Shown: positions 1 through 7,574, numbered from the stretch's first letter. The stretch: 13,188 bases of DNA from an uncultured Micrococcales bacterium (GCA_913056225.1 CAJXMQ010000019.1:1-13188); one strand, 5' to 3'. The notes: generated by a model from the letters alone, not told the origin. Program-made: numbers and translations.

Positions 1-69
1 GGTATGGTGTAATTGGCAACACGGATGATTCTGGTTCATTTGTTCTTGGTTCGAGTCCAGGTACCCCAG
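1..69 (+). tRNA. tRNA-Gln (anticodon CUG), 5' end cut by the window edge
   Basis: The window opens inside a tRNA. The anticodon arm is stem GATGA (24-28), loop TTCTGGT (29-35), stem TCATT (36-40), which puts anticodon CTG at 31-33. The T arm is CTTGG (45-49), loop TTCGAGT (50-56), CCAGG (57-61). The 3' acceptor strand TACCCCA (62-68) pairs with the visible GGTA at 1-4, so about three 5' bases lie outside the window. The discriminator is G69. The CCA tail is not encoded (GCAAGG follows), so it must be added after transcription. A protein gene starts only 10 bases downstream with no terminator between. Confidence 0.95.
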
Positions 70-79
70 CAAGGAAATA

Positions 80-463
80 ATGCTTGAAAATTTTGCAACT
101 TGGTTCTTAGTTGTCTGCTTTTTAGTGCTGGCGGTCTTTCAAATGGCACTCAGTCTCAATCTTTCGATGGGCAAGCTTGCATTCGGCGGGGAATATCTAG
201 GCAACCTTTCAAGCAAGTACAGAGCAATCAGCATTGCAGGTGCCGTTGCTGCATTAGCTCTGGCAGGTCACTACTTGGCAGAAGCCGGGGTTTTTGAGAG
301 CTTGCTTCAGCAAGATGGCAGAAACACGGCCAACTGGGCGTTTTTTATAGCCTTGTTCACCGCAGCACTCGTCAGCTATCTTCCTCGATTCAAATCAGAT
401 AGGGCGCTCTGGGGCCCAATCGCTATTGGCATGACGGCAAGCGCGCTAATAGTCGCTTTATAA
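80..463 (+). CDS. small four-helix integral membrane protein, function unknown
   Basis: This encodes 127 residues starting with MLENFATW. The start is supported by AAGGA at 71-75, four bases before the ATG. Four hydrophobic stretches are visible at about residues 6-27, 49-67, 84-103 and 110-127, so nearly the whole protein is membrane. The only clear loop, between helices 1 and 2 (about 28-48), carries a glycine-rich stretch reading GKLAFGGEYLGNL, followed by a basic SSKYR segment. Small four-helix proteins with a conserved Gly-rich first loop occur in many Gram-positives, but I do not recognise a named family or a catalytic motif. It sits 10 bases after tRNA-Gln and may be read from the tRNA promoter. 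Its stop adjoins the stop of the convergent hydrolase gene in a TTATAA sequence. Confidence 0.85.
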   Translation: MLENFATWFLVVCFLVLAVFQMALSLNLSMGKLAFGGEYLGNLSSKYRAISIAGAVAALALAGHYLAEAGVFESLLQQDGRNTANWAFFIALFTAALVSYLPRFKSDRALWGPIAIGMTASALIVAL

Positions 464-1090
464 ATCCCAGCTCTGTCCGGGGCTTAGATATCTAAATTCA
501 CCACCGTTGGACTCTGCCACCTGTTGGATTCTTGAGTTTTGCAATTGGTGCCCAATTTCACTCAGCAGTGCGTTATGGGTTGGGAACACTCTTTTGGGCT
601 TTGTCAGGTTCAAGAAATCAATCACATCAGCAATTTTTAGCCACGGAGCACTCGAGGGGATGGCTAAGACGTCAACCTCATAATCACAAGGTGTGTAGCT
701 ATCTCCTGGGTAGTAAAGACTGCGGTTAACCATCACCGCCGTGTTTTGAACCAGCGGTATGGACCTGTGAATTTCTTGATGCAGGTCTCCAAAAAATTCT
801 AATTCGAAGCCTTCAACCCGATGCAAATCCCCGTGATAAACCACTTCAACATCTATACCTTCTAGTTTCTTTGCAACTTCGGAGGTGGAGAAGATTCTCA
901 TTTTTGGGTTTAGCTCCAGTAGCTCTGCAATTTTTGATTGATCGCAATGATCGTCATGAAGGTGGGTAATGACGGTTGCTTCTGCCACAGCGGGTTTGAA
1001 GTCTTCGCTGAAGTTACCCGGGTCAATCCAGATGGACTTACCGTTGTGCTCCAGCTTCAAACAAGCGTGACTAAATTTTGTAATCTTCAT
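458..1090 (-). CDS. MBL-fold (metallo-beta-lactamase superfamily) metal-dependent hydrolase, UlaG-like
   Basis: This is a 210-residue single-domain protein. The superfamily metal motif HxHxDH is intact as HLHDDH (residues 43-48). Other likely ligands are His104 in GDLHQE, the bridging Asp130 in YPGDSY and His172 in PTHNA. The N-terminus (FSHACLKLEHNGKSIWIDPG) is the usual first beta-hairpin of the UlaG-like branch, whose members hydrolyse sugar lactones, phosphodiesters or related substrates. The substrate cannot be told from the sequence. No signal peptide or membrane segment is present, so it is probably cytoplasmic. The ATG at 1090 is preceded on the minus strand by GGAGAG. It overlaps the convergent membrane-protein gene by 6 bases and is divergent from the lipid kinase across 50 bases. 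Confidence 0.88.
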   Translation of the reverse strand: MKITKFSHACLKLEHNGKSIWIDPGNFSEDFKPAVAEATVITHLHDDHCDQSKIAELLELNPKMRIFSTSEVAKKLEGIDVEVVYHGDLHRVEGFELEFFGDLHQEIHRSIPLVQNTAVMVNRSLYYPGDSYTPCDYEVDVLAIPSSAPWLKIADVIDFLNLTKPKRVFPTHNALLSEIGHQLQNSRIQQVAESNGGEFRYLSPGQSWDL

Positions 1091-1140
1091 GATTTCTCTC
1101 CAATCACAGTCTAAATTTATTGGGATTGATTGGAGCGAGG
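1091..1140. promoter_or_regulatory. divergent promoter region with -10 hexamers sharing a central TA
   Basis: The 50-base gap between the hydrolase and lipid kinase genes holds TAAATT on the plus strand (1112-1117) and TAGACT on the minus strand (1113-1108). The two opposed TANNNT hexamers share the TA at 1112-1113. Predicted leaders are about 10-20 bases on each side and both contain a Shine-Dalgarno sequence (GGAGAG on the minus strand, GGAG at 1132-1135 on the plus strand). No convincing -35 element is visible on either strand. The assignment is inferred from position and sequence only. Confidence 0.45.
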
Positions 1141-2001
1141 ATGCTGGGATTAGTTATTAATCCAAATGCCGGTGGTTCGGTAAAAAGAGCCTCCGCTCAG
1201 ACAATTAGTTACCTGGATGCTCATTCCATTGGCTACAAGATTCTTTCGGCGGATAGCCCAGAGCAAATGCAGGCAAATCTAATCAAGGCACAGCCAAGCA
1301 GGATAGTAGCCATTGGCGGCGATGGAACCTTGCAATCGGTTTTGAGTTACGTGGTTGACAAGCAGGCTGAATTGATTGCCATTCCTGCTGGAAGTGGTAA
1401 CGATGCAGCCAGAAAACTTGGACTGACATCAAAAAAGATTTCTGAAATATTGCACCAGGGACTCAAATTAGAAAAGTTTCAGCAAGTTGACGCTATTTCG
1501 GTTCAAACCAATTTGGGCAAATTTGCCACCATCGGCACCCTGTCTGCAGGTCTTGACTCGTTTGTGAACAAAAAAGCCAATGAGTTCAACTTTGGCGGTT
1601 TTTTGAAATATCCGATAGCACTTCTGAATCAACTTCCCAGTTTTAGAGCAGTTGATTACGAGTTGATCATCAACGGCAATTCCGAAACATTCTCAGGGAT
1701 GCTCTGCTCGCTTACAAATTCTGGCATCTTTGGAGGAGGCATGAAGATAGTCCCTCAATCAAAACTGAGTGATTCGACTTTGGAGCTATTCAAAGTTTCT
1801 ACTATTTCAAAACCTGAGTTACTGACTGTTTTCCCAAGGGTTTATTTGGGAACCCACCTGACTCACCCTGCAGTTTCGGTGCAAACACTAAAATCACTGC
1901 AATTGAATGCCGATGTAGACATATACGCAGATGGAGAGCCCTTGGGCTTTGGTGGATATCAAGCAGAGTTACTCGGTGGAGTTCTGAAAGTGGCAATCTA
2001 A
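1141..2001 (+). CDS. diacylglycerol kinase family lipid kinase (DAGK catalytic domain, YegS/DgkB-like)
   Basis: This encodes 286 residues from the ATG at 1141, chosen because GGAG (1132-1135) lies five bases upstream. An in-frame TTG at 1120 would add seven residues but has no ribosome site. The diagnostic motifs are INPNAGG (residues 6-12), the nucleotide-binding GGDGT (59-63), PAGSGND (82-88) and a late DGE (264-266) that supplies the family's catalytic glutamate. Family members phosphorylate diacylglycerol or related lipids with ATP at the cytoplasmic membrane face, recycling diacylglycerol to phosphatidic acid or making phosphorylated lipid precursors. The exact substrate cannot be decided here. 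The gene appears to be transcribed alone and ends 44 bases before tRNA-Glu. Confidence 0.92.
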   Translation: MLGLVINPNAGGSVKRASAQTISYLDAHSIGYKILSADSPEQMQANLIKAQPSRIVAIGGDGTLQSVLSYVVDKQAELIAIPAGSGNDAARKLGLTSKKISEILHQGLKLEKFQQVDAISVQTNLGKFATIGTLSAGLDSFVNKKANEFNFGGFLKYPIALLNQLPSFRAVDYELIINGNSETFSGMLCSLTNSGIFGGGMKIVPQSKLSDSTLELFKVSTISKPELLTVFPRVYLGTHLTHPAVSVQTLKSLQLNADVDIYADGEPLGFGGYQAELLGGVLKVAI

Positions 2002-2029
2002 GCTTTGCAATGAGCTAAAAATTGTGGAA

Positions 2030-2035
2030 TACTTT
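2030..2035 (+). promoter_or_regulatory. candidate -10 box for tRNA-Glu
   Basis: TACTTT lies 10 bases before the mature 5' end of tRNA-Glu, which would start transcription only a few bases upstream of the tRNA. TTGCAA at 2005-2010 is a possible -35 element but the 19-base spacing is long. The box fits TANNNT. I rate it as plausible rather than certain. Confidence 0.4.
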
Positions 2036-2045
2036 CCTAGTTCTC

Positions 2046-2118
2046 GGCCCCATCGTTTAGCGGCCTAGGACGCCGCCCTCTCACGGCGGTAGCGCGGGTT
2101 CAAATCCCGCTGGGGTCA
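2046..2118 (+). tRNA. tRNA-Glu (anticodon CUC)
   Basis: This is a complete 73-base cloverleaf. The acceptor stem GGCCCCA (2046-2052) pairs with TGGGGTC (2111-2117), with one G-T pair, and the discriminator is A2118. The anticodon arm is CCGCC (2073-2077), loop CTCTCAC, GGCGG (2085-2089), giving anticodon CTC at 2080-2082. The T arm is GCGGG, loop TTCAAAT, CCCGC. The CCA tail is not encoded (CTAAA follows). An intrinsic terminator begins three bases downstream, so it is expressed as a single-tRNA unit. Confidence 0.98.
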
Positions 2119-2120
2119 CT

Positions 2121-2165
2121 AAACTCGCTCTCAACGCCAAAAGCTTGGGAGCGAGTTTTTTATTT
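2121..2165 (+). terminator. intrinsic terminator of tRNA-Glu
   Basis: AAACTCGCTC (2121-2130) pairs perfectly with GAGCGAGTTT (2149-2158). The stem extends by TCAA (2131-2134) with TTGG (2145-2148), including one wobble, giving about 14 pairs around a 10-base loop. A T-tract with a single A interruption follows to 2166. On the opposite strand the hairpin is followed by only three T, so it should act mainly for the plus strand. The T-tract overlaps the TAA stop codon of the convergent transporter gene (2160-2162). Confidence 0.92.
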
Positions 2166-3413
2166 TTGCCAGCGAGCAGAGAAGCTGGTTGCAATCACTA
2201 TCATCACAACCGGAATGAAGGCAGCGGCATTAAGGCCACCAAATGTGAAGTTCACCAAAATCACTCCTGCAATTGCTCCACCAAAGGCTCCCGCAAGGTT
2301 CATCAGGGTGTCGCTGAATCCTTGAACCTTGGTTCTTTCTCCAGTTGGAACAACTTCACTAATCAGCGCCGAGGCTGCCACGGTTGCTGCGGACCAACCA
2401 AGCCCTAAAAAGAAAAGACCAATAAAGACCAGCCAGTAATCACTTTGGCCAAATCCAGAAATTATCAGAGAAATCAAAAAGATTAGCTGGCCAAGCAGGA
2501 CTGTTTTTACAGTGCCCACCTTGTCACTCATGATTCCAAAAACTGGCGCGAAGGCATACATGCCTGCGATGTGCATGCTGATTGTGAAGCCAACAGCAGT
2601 TAGGTCACTGCCTGAGGAGTGCAAGTGAACCGGGGTCATGCTCATCACAGACACCATCACCATGTGACTCAAGGCAATGGCCATAACCGCATAACCAGCC
2701 ATTGGGTATTTTCTAATTACCTCTAAGGCAGCTTTGAAATTAACTGATTTCCCACTTGGCTCGATGCCTGCTTCTTTTCGGGCAACTATTAGAGGATCTG
2801 GCTTTAGTCCAAACCAGAAAATTGATGTTGAGATTAATTGAGCCATCACCGTGAAGGCAAAAGGGCCTGTGAGTTCAGGCATTCCAACCAAAGAACCAAA
2901 CCACTCTCCGGGACCGAACATGTTTGGCCCGACCACGGCTCCAACAGTGGTTGCCCACACAACTATCGATAGATCCCGACCGGTTGATCTTTTGCATGGA
3001 AGGTCGGTTGCCGCAAACCTTGCTTGCAATTGAACGGCGGTTGCTGAACCTAATAAAAATAAGGAGAGCATTAAAGTGAAAGGATTTTCAATAGCGGCAC
3101 TTATGACGATTAAGACAGCCCCAGAAATGGCCAGTGCGGCACCTGTGGCCAGGGCAATTCTGCGACCATATTTGCCCGCAAGATTTGCAAGTGGCATGGC
3201 CCAAACCGCGGCACCAAGTGTTGCCAGTGTCGCCGCCAAACCACTGAGCTCAGCACCAATGATTTCAGCCGCTAGCAGGGCTCCAACGGATAAGGTTGCA
3301 CCTAAACCAAAGCCCCCCATCATCTGACCTGCGGCGAGTACCCTTACAGTGCGCTTCTGCAGTTGTTCGAACGGGAAGTCACTCTGACGATTTATTGTTG
3401 GAGCAGTAGCCAT
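2160..3413 (-). CDS. major facilitator superfamily (MFS) transporter
   Basis: This encodes 417 residues and is almost wholly hydrophobic, with about 12 predicted membrane helices split by a cytoplasmic loop near residues 200-230 (DPLIVARKEAGIEPSGKSVNFKAALEVIRKYP). The loop after helix 2 reads PLANLAGKYGRRIALATG, a form of the MFS motif A, and a second copy occurs in the C-terminal half as FGIMSDKVGTVKT. The layout suits a drug/H+ antiporter-type efflux or solute carrier in the inner membrane, but no substrate can be assigned. The ATG at 3413 has no Shine-Dalgarno sequence. A TATTCT hexamer ends six bases upstream, so the mRNA is probably leaderless and the start is supported by that spacing. 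The gene is divergent from leuC. Confidence 0.9.
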   Translation of the reverse strand: MATAPTINRQSDFPFEQLQKRTVRVLAAGQMMGGFGLGATLSVGALLAAEIIGAELSGLAATLATLGAAVWAMPLANLAGKYGRRIALATGAALAISGAVLIVISAAIENPFTLMLSLFLLGSATAVQLQARFAATDLPCKRSTGRDLSIVVWATTVGAVVGPNMFGPGEWFGSLVGMPELTGPFAFTVMAQLISTSIFWFGLKPDPLIVARKEAGIEPSGKSVNFKAALEVIRKYPMAGYAVMAIALSHMVMVSVMSMTPVHLHSSGSDLTAVGFTISMHIAGMYAFAPVFGIMSDKVGTVKTVLLGQLIFLISLIISGFGQSDYWLVFIGLFFLGLGWSAATVAASALISEVVPTGERTKVQGFSDTLMNLAGAFGGAIAGVILVNFTFGGLNAAAFIPVVMIVIATSFSARWQK

Positions 3414-3467
3414 CCACGCAGAATAACACTGCGGTAAAATAGGGAAGCTCTAATAAGTGAGGAACAT
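3414..3467. promoter_or_regulatory. divergent promoter region between the MFS gene and leuC
   Basis: On the minus strand TATTCT (3425-3420) stands six bases before the MFS start codon, the spacing expected for a leaderless transcript. On the plus strand TAAAAT (3435-3440) is the best -10 candidate for the leuC operon and would give a leader of about 20 bases containing GAGGA (3459-3463). I see no clear -35 box, leucine attenuator peptide or strong operator palindrome in the 54 bases. Confidence 0.45.
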
Positions 3468-4880
3468 TTGGCTGAGAAACTAACTCTTGCGGAGAAACTC
3501 TGGAGAGACCACCTGGTTGTCAAGGGTGAGGACGGTGCGCCTGATCTGATTTATATCGATCTGCACCTTATTCACGAAGTGACCTCACCGCAGGCTTTTG
3601 ATGGCCTGAGGCTTGAAGGGCGCGACATTCGCAGGCGAGATCTCACAATCGCCACTGAGGACCACAACACGCCAACCAAAGACATTCACCTGCCTATTGC
3701 CGAGCCAACAAGTGCGAAGCAAGTTCAGGCACTTAGGGATAACACCGAAGAATACGGCGTAAGAATTCACTCTCTGGGAGACAAAAACCAGGGAATAGTG
3801 CACGTTGTCGGCCCGCAGCTGGGCCTCACCATGCCTGGAATCACAGTTGTTTGTGGTGACAGTCACACCTCCACTCATGGAGCCTTCGGAGCTCTTGCCA
3901 TGGGAATTGGAACCAGTGAAGTAGAACACGTCTTGGCAACTCAGACTTTGCCTCTCGCTCCGTTCAAGACAATGGCGATCAATGTCGAGGGAAGCCTTCG
4001 TCCAGGTGTGAGTGCGAAGGACATCATTTTGGCAATCATCGCAAAAATCGGCACTGGTGGTGGACAGGGATATGTCCTGGAATACCGAGGCAGCGCAATC
4101 AGGGAGCTTTCAATGGAAGGCCGAATGACGATATGCAACATGTCGATTGAAGCTGGTGCGAGAGCTGGAATGGTGGCTCCTGACCAGATCACCTTCGACT
4201 ATCTAAAAGGAAGGCCACACGCTCCCGAGGGCAAAGACTGGGATGAGGCGATGGAATATTGGAAAACTCTGCAAACCGATGAAGGTGCAGAGTTTGATAA
4301 AGAGATTTACATCGATGCGGACGAACTTGATCCATTTGTAACCTGGGGCACAAATCCGGGCCAAGGAGTTTCGCTGCTAGGCGAAGTTCCCTCACCAGAC
4401 TCTTTTGATCTGGCTTCAGATCAGGAGAGTGCAGAAAAGGCCCTGCAATACATGGATCTTGTGCCGGGAACAAAGATGAAAGACATCCGAGTTGACACCG
4501 TTTTCTTGGGCTCCTGCACAAATTCCAGAATAGAAGACCTTCGAGCTGCAGCCAATCTGGTCAAGGGAAAGAAATTAGCCGAAGGGCTAACCATGATGGT
4601 GGTGCCAGGGTCTCAAAAGGTTCGAATTGAGGCTGAGTCTGAAGGGTTAGACAAAATCTTCAAAGACTTTGGTGCTGAGTGGCGATTCGCTGGTTGTTCA
4701 GCATGCCTGGGCATGAACCCTGACAAGGTGGGAGAGTTCAAGCGAGCTGCTAGCACCTCAAACAGAAACTTCGTGGGTAGACAGGGAAAAAATGCCCGCA
4801 CCCACTTGGTGAGCCCAGTTGTGGCAGCAGCCACCGCCATCCGAGGAACCCTGAGCGCACCGAGCGATTTGGAGGATTGA
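3468..4880 (+). CDS. leuC: 3-isopropylmalate dehydratase large subunit
   Basis: LeuC pairs with LeuD to isomerise 2-isopropylmalate to 3-isopropylmalate in leucine biosynthesis. The 470 residues match the usual family length. The three cysteines for the [4Fe-4S] cluster are Cys350 in GSCTNSR and Cys410 and Cys413 in GCSACLG. The aconitase-type substrate motifs are also present, including GDSHTSTHGAFGALAMGIGTS. The start is TTG at 3468, chosen because GAGGA (3459-3463) lies four bases upstream and the protein begins MAEKLTLAEKLW, the usual LeuC N-terminus. It is the first gene of a six-gene run, and leuD begins three bases after its stop. Confidence 0.97.
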   Translation: MAEKLTLAEKLWRDHLVVKGEDGAPDLIYIDLHLIHEVTSPQAFDGLRLEGRDIRRRDLTIATEDHNTPTKDIHLPIAEPTSAKQVQALRDNTEEYGVRIHSLGDKNQGIVHVVGPQLGLTMPGITVVCGDSHTSTHGAFGALAMGIGTSEVEHVLATQTLPLAPFKTMAINVEGSLRPGVSAKDIILAIIAKIGTGGGQGYVLEYRGSAIRELSMEGRMTICNMSIEAGARAGMVAPDQITFDYLKGRPHAPEGKDWDEAMEYWKTLQTDEGAEFDKEIYIDADELDPFVTWGTNPGQGVSLLGEVPSPDSFDLASDQESAEKALQYMDLVPGTKMKDIRVDTVFLGSCTNSRIEDLRAAANLVKGKKLAEGLTMMVVPGSQKVRIEAESEGLDKIFKDFGAEWRFAGCSACLGMNPDKVGEFKRAASTSNRNFVGRQGKNARTHLVSPVVAAATAIRGTLSAPSDLED

Positions 4881-4883
4881 GTT

Positions 4884-5486
4884 TTGGAAAAGATATCGAA
4901 TTTCAACGGAGTTGGCGTCCCATTCCGATACAGCAATGTGGACACCGATCAAATCATCCCAGCGATTTACCTAAAGCGAATTGCGAAAACCGGTTACGAG
5001 GACGGTCTATTTTCAACTTTGCGACAAGATCCTGATTTTGTCTTGAATCAACCCGAGTATAAAAACGCCCAGGTTTTGGTAGCGGGCAGTGATTTCGGAA
5101 CCGGTTCTTCCAGGGAGCATGCGGTTTGGGCATTGCGCGATTATGGATTTAAGGCTGTGTTCTCCCCGAAATTCGCTGATATTTTCAGAAGTAACTGCGG
5201 AAAACAGGGAGTTATTGCGGGAGTGATTTCCAATGCAGACACAGTCAAACTTTGGGAAAAAATGGAGTCAGAGCCAGGGATTGAGCTGGAAGTTGACCTG
5301 CCTTCGCAAGTTGTTCGATGCGGTGAGTTGGAGATTAATTTCGATATTGACGAATACACTAAGTGGCGTCTCTCTGAAGGGCTAGACGATATTGGAATAA
5401 CCCTTCAGAATGAAGACAAGATTGAGGAATTCGAATCCCGTCGAGCGGCTTGGAGACCCAAGACCCTCCCGGTAAAAGGAGACTAA
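4884..5486 (+). CDS. leuD: 3-isopropylmalate dehydratase small subunit
   Basis: LeuD supplies the swivelling small domain that completes the isopropylmalate isomerase active site with LeuC. The 200 residues are the expected length. Recognisable family motifs are NVDTDQIIPA near the N-terminus, GSDFGTGSSREHA in the middle and the SPKFADIFRSNCGKQG segment. The start is TTG at 4884, set by a strong GGAGGA (4871-4876) that lies inside the last codons of leuC. A second TTG start in a row is notable. The TAA stop shares its last A with the ATG of murA. Confidence 0.97.
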   Translation: MEKISNFNGVGVPFRYSNVDTDQIIPAIYLKRIAKTGYEDGLFSTLRQDPDFVLNQPEYKNAQVLVAGSDFGTGSSREHAVWALRDYGFKAVFSPKFADIFRSNCGKQGVIAGVISNADTVKLWEKMESEPGIELEVDLPSQVVRCGELEINFDIDEYTKWRLSEGLDDIGITLQNEDKIEEFESRRAAWRPKTLPVKGD

Positions 5487-6811
5487 TGGGTCAGCTGGTC
5501 ATCAACGGGGGTAAACCACTCAAGGGTCGAGTGGATCTTCGTGGAGCTAAAAACTTGGTGACCAAGGCCATGGTGGCCTCTTTGTTAGCCGACTCAACAA
5601 GTGTTCTAAAAGATGTTCCGCACATTCGGGATGTTGAGGTTGTTTCTGGTTTATTGAGCCTGCACGGGGTAAAGGTTACCCACGACGAAGACGGTGTGAT
5701 GACCATGGACACCTCTGCTGTGAAGCAAGCGAGAGTTGTTGACATTGATGCTCACGCCGGATCGTCAAGAATTCCGATTTTGTTCTGTGGCCCACTTCTA
5801 CACCAGCTTGGTGAGGCCTTTATCCCACAACTTGGTGGTTGCCAGATAGGCGACAGACCGATTGATTTCCACCTGGATGTGCTTAGAGCGTTTGGTGCAA
5901 CCGTGGAAAAACAAATTGACGGTATCCGATTGAGTGCTCCCAACGGGTTGACCGGAGCAAAGATTGAACTTCCCTATCCAAGTGTTGGCGCTACCGAGCA
6001 GGTGCTGTTGAGTGCAACCAGAGCAAAGGGAATCACAGAACTCACCGGGGCAGCCGTAGAGCCTGAAATCATTGACTTGATTGCCATTTTGCAAAAAATG
6101 GGAGCGATCATCTCTGTGGACACTGATCGAGTAATCCGCATTGAGGGTGTTGAGAAAATGCAAGGCTATAGTCACCGAGCCCTGTTTGACAGAAACGAAG
6201 CTGCTAGCTGGGCTGCGGCAGCATTGGCTACCGGTGGGGATATTTTTGTGGGTGGCGCAGAGCAAACCAAGATGACCACATTTCTAAACGTCTTTAGGAA
6301 AATCGGCGGAGCTTTTGAAATTGAGGATGACGGCATTAGGTTTTTCCACCCAGGCGGCGAACTAAAGCCAGTTGTCATCGAAACAGATGTGCACCCAGGG
6401 TTTATGACTGATTGGCAGCAGCCACTGGTAGTTGCCCTCAGCCAGGCCAAGGGACTCTCGATTGTCCACGAAACTGTCTATGAAAACAGGTTCGGCTTTA
6501 CTGATGCGTTGCGGAAAATGGGCGCAGAGGTCCAGATTTACCGAGAATGTCTTGGTGGTCACCCTTGCAGATTTGGAAGAAGAAATTTCTATCACTCAGC
6601 TGTGATTAGCGGACCAAGCAAACTGGTAGGGGCAGACATTGTGGTGCCAGACCTTCGAGGCGGGTTTTCTCACGTAGTTGCAGCCTTAGCAGCCGAGGGG
6701 AAGTCCACAGTTTCAAACATTGAGCTTATTAGTCGGGGATACGAGAAATTTCTAGACAAGCTAACCGCCTTGGGGGCCGACTATCAGGTCAGAGAAGATG
6801 TCCGAGCGTGA
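5486..6811 (+). CDS. murA: UDP-N-acetylglucosamine 1-carboxyvinyltransferase
   Basis: MurA transfers enolpyruvate from phosphoenolpyruvate to UDP-GlcNAc, the first committed step of peptidoglycan synthesis in the cytoplasm. The protein is 441 residues. The substrate-binding Lys22-Asn23 pair is present (RGAKN), and the catalytic loop reads GGCQIGDRP with Cys119, so the enzyme has the cysteine targeted by fosfomycin. The aspartate of MTDWQQP matches the family's catalytic Asp. The start is ATG at 5486, overlapping the leuD stop as TAATG, with AAAGGAG at 5475-5481. An in-frame ATG at 5450 lies inside leuD and is rejected. The 3' end overlaps plsC by 14 bases. Confidence 0.96.
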   Translation: MGQLVINGGKPLKGRVDLRGAKNLVTKAMVASLLADSTSVLKDVPHIRDVEVVSGLLSLHGVKVTHDEDGVMTMDTSAVKQARVVDIDAHAGSSRIPILFCGPLLHQLGEAFIPQLGGCQIGDRPIDFHLDVLRAFGATVEKQIDGIRLSAPNGLTGAKIELPYPSVGATEQVLLSATRAKGITELTGAAVEPEIIDLIAILQKMGAIISVDTDRVIRIEGVEKMQGYSHRALFDRNEAASWAAAALATGGDIFVGGAEQTKMTTFLNVFRKIGGAFEIEDDGIRFFHPGGELKPVVIETDVHPGFMTDWQQPLVVALSQAKGLSIVHETVYENRFGFTDALRKMGAEVQIYRECLGGHPCRFGRRNFYHSAVISGPSKLVGADIVVPDLRGGFSHVVAALAAEGKSTVSNIELISRGYEKFLDKLTALGADYQVREDVRA

Positions 6812-7574
6812 GCATAAGCTCCCGCAGATTTCAGGCAAGCGGGAGAAAAGCATCCCCTTAGTGCTAGCCGCACTAATTCTTGCTCCGCTGTTCAGGTTGT
6901 TTTTCAAAGTAGTGCCATCGGGGATGGAGAACCTTCCTAAATCAGGCGCTTATATCTTGGTCAGTAATCACACAAGCTATGCAGACCCGCTTGCGATGGC
7001 CTATTTTATTTATGTAAGGCTGAAAAGAGCCCCACACTTTCTGGCGAAGGAATCACTCTTTAGGTTGCCAATCGTGGGTAGTTGGCTTCCCCACCTGGGA
7101 CAGGTTCCGATTTACAGACAGGGTCGATCCAATCAAGACTCATTGGCTGCCGCCAAGGCCTATTTGAATGCAGGCCACACCATCATCATGTTTCCCGAGG
7201 GCACTTTGACCAGGGATCCTGAATTATGGCCAATGCGTGGAAGAACCGGGGCTATCAGGCTGGCCATCGAAAGTGGTGTGCCAGTGTATCCAGTGGCTCA
7301 CCACGGGGTGGAGAAGGTACTGCCTCGATACAGCAAAAAGTTTCTGCCATCACCATTCAAAAAAGTGTTTATCCAGGTTGGAAAGCAAATCGACCTAAGT
7401 GCTTATAAGCCAACTGATTCTCCACAGAAAATGGCACTGGCCACAGAGTTAGTGATGGATGCAATTACAGATGAGCTCAGAAAACTTCGCCCTGGAACTC
7501 CTCCTGAAAAAAGATGGGACCCCAAAGAATCTGGTCAGGCGAGTTATGGAAACTATAGAAAGAAACAGAAATGA
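6798..7574 (+). CDS. plsC: 1-acyl-sn-glycerol-3-phosphate acyltransferase (PlsC family)
   Basis: PlsC-type enzymes acylate lysophosphatidic acid at the cytoplasmic membrane to make phosphatidic acid. The 258-residue protein has a hydrophobic N-terminal segment (about 19-39), the acyltransferase NHxxxxD motif as NHTSYAD (His58, Asp63), and the phosphate-binding FPEGT motif (132-136). The C-terminal tail from about residue 230 is charged and looks disordered. The ATG at 6798 lies inside the end of murA and has only a weak purine run before it, so translation is probably coupled to murA. It ends in an ATGA overlap with gpsA, whose product supplies the glycerol-3-phosphate from which its substrate is made. 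The exact acyl acceptor is inferred from family and context. Confidence 0.9.
   Translation: MSEREHKLPQISGKREKSIPLVLAALILAPLFRLFFKVVPSGMENLPKSGAYILVSNHTSYADPLAMAYFIYVRLKRAPHFLAKESLFRLPIVGSWLPHLGQVPIYRQGRSNQDSLAAAKAYLNAGHTIIMFPEGTLTRDPELWPMRGRTGAIRLAIESGVPVYPVAHHGVEKVLPRYSKKFLPSPFKKVFIQVGKQIDLSAYKPTDSPQKMALATELVMDAITDELRKLRPGTPPEKRWDPKESGQASYGNYRKKQK

Noticed and set aside
1120..1140. Upstream TTG start adding seven residues to the lipid kinase
   Set aside because: The ATG at 1141 has GGAG five bases upstream and begins directly at the family's first strand; the TTG has no ribosome site.
2145..3327. Plus-strand open frames opposite the MFS gene
   Set aside because: They are low-complexity shadows of membrane-helix codons with no ribosome sites or recognisable motifs.
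4189..5359. Minus-strand open frames opposite leuC and leuD
   Set aside because: They overlap well-supported conserved enzymes and show no family motif or ribosome site.
5450..5485. Earlier in-frame ATG for murA
   Set aside because: It lies inside leuD. The ATG at 5486 has AAAGGAG, forms the TAATG overlap, and gives the standard Lys22-Asn23 numbering.
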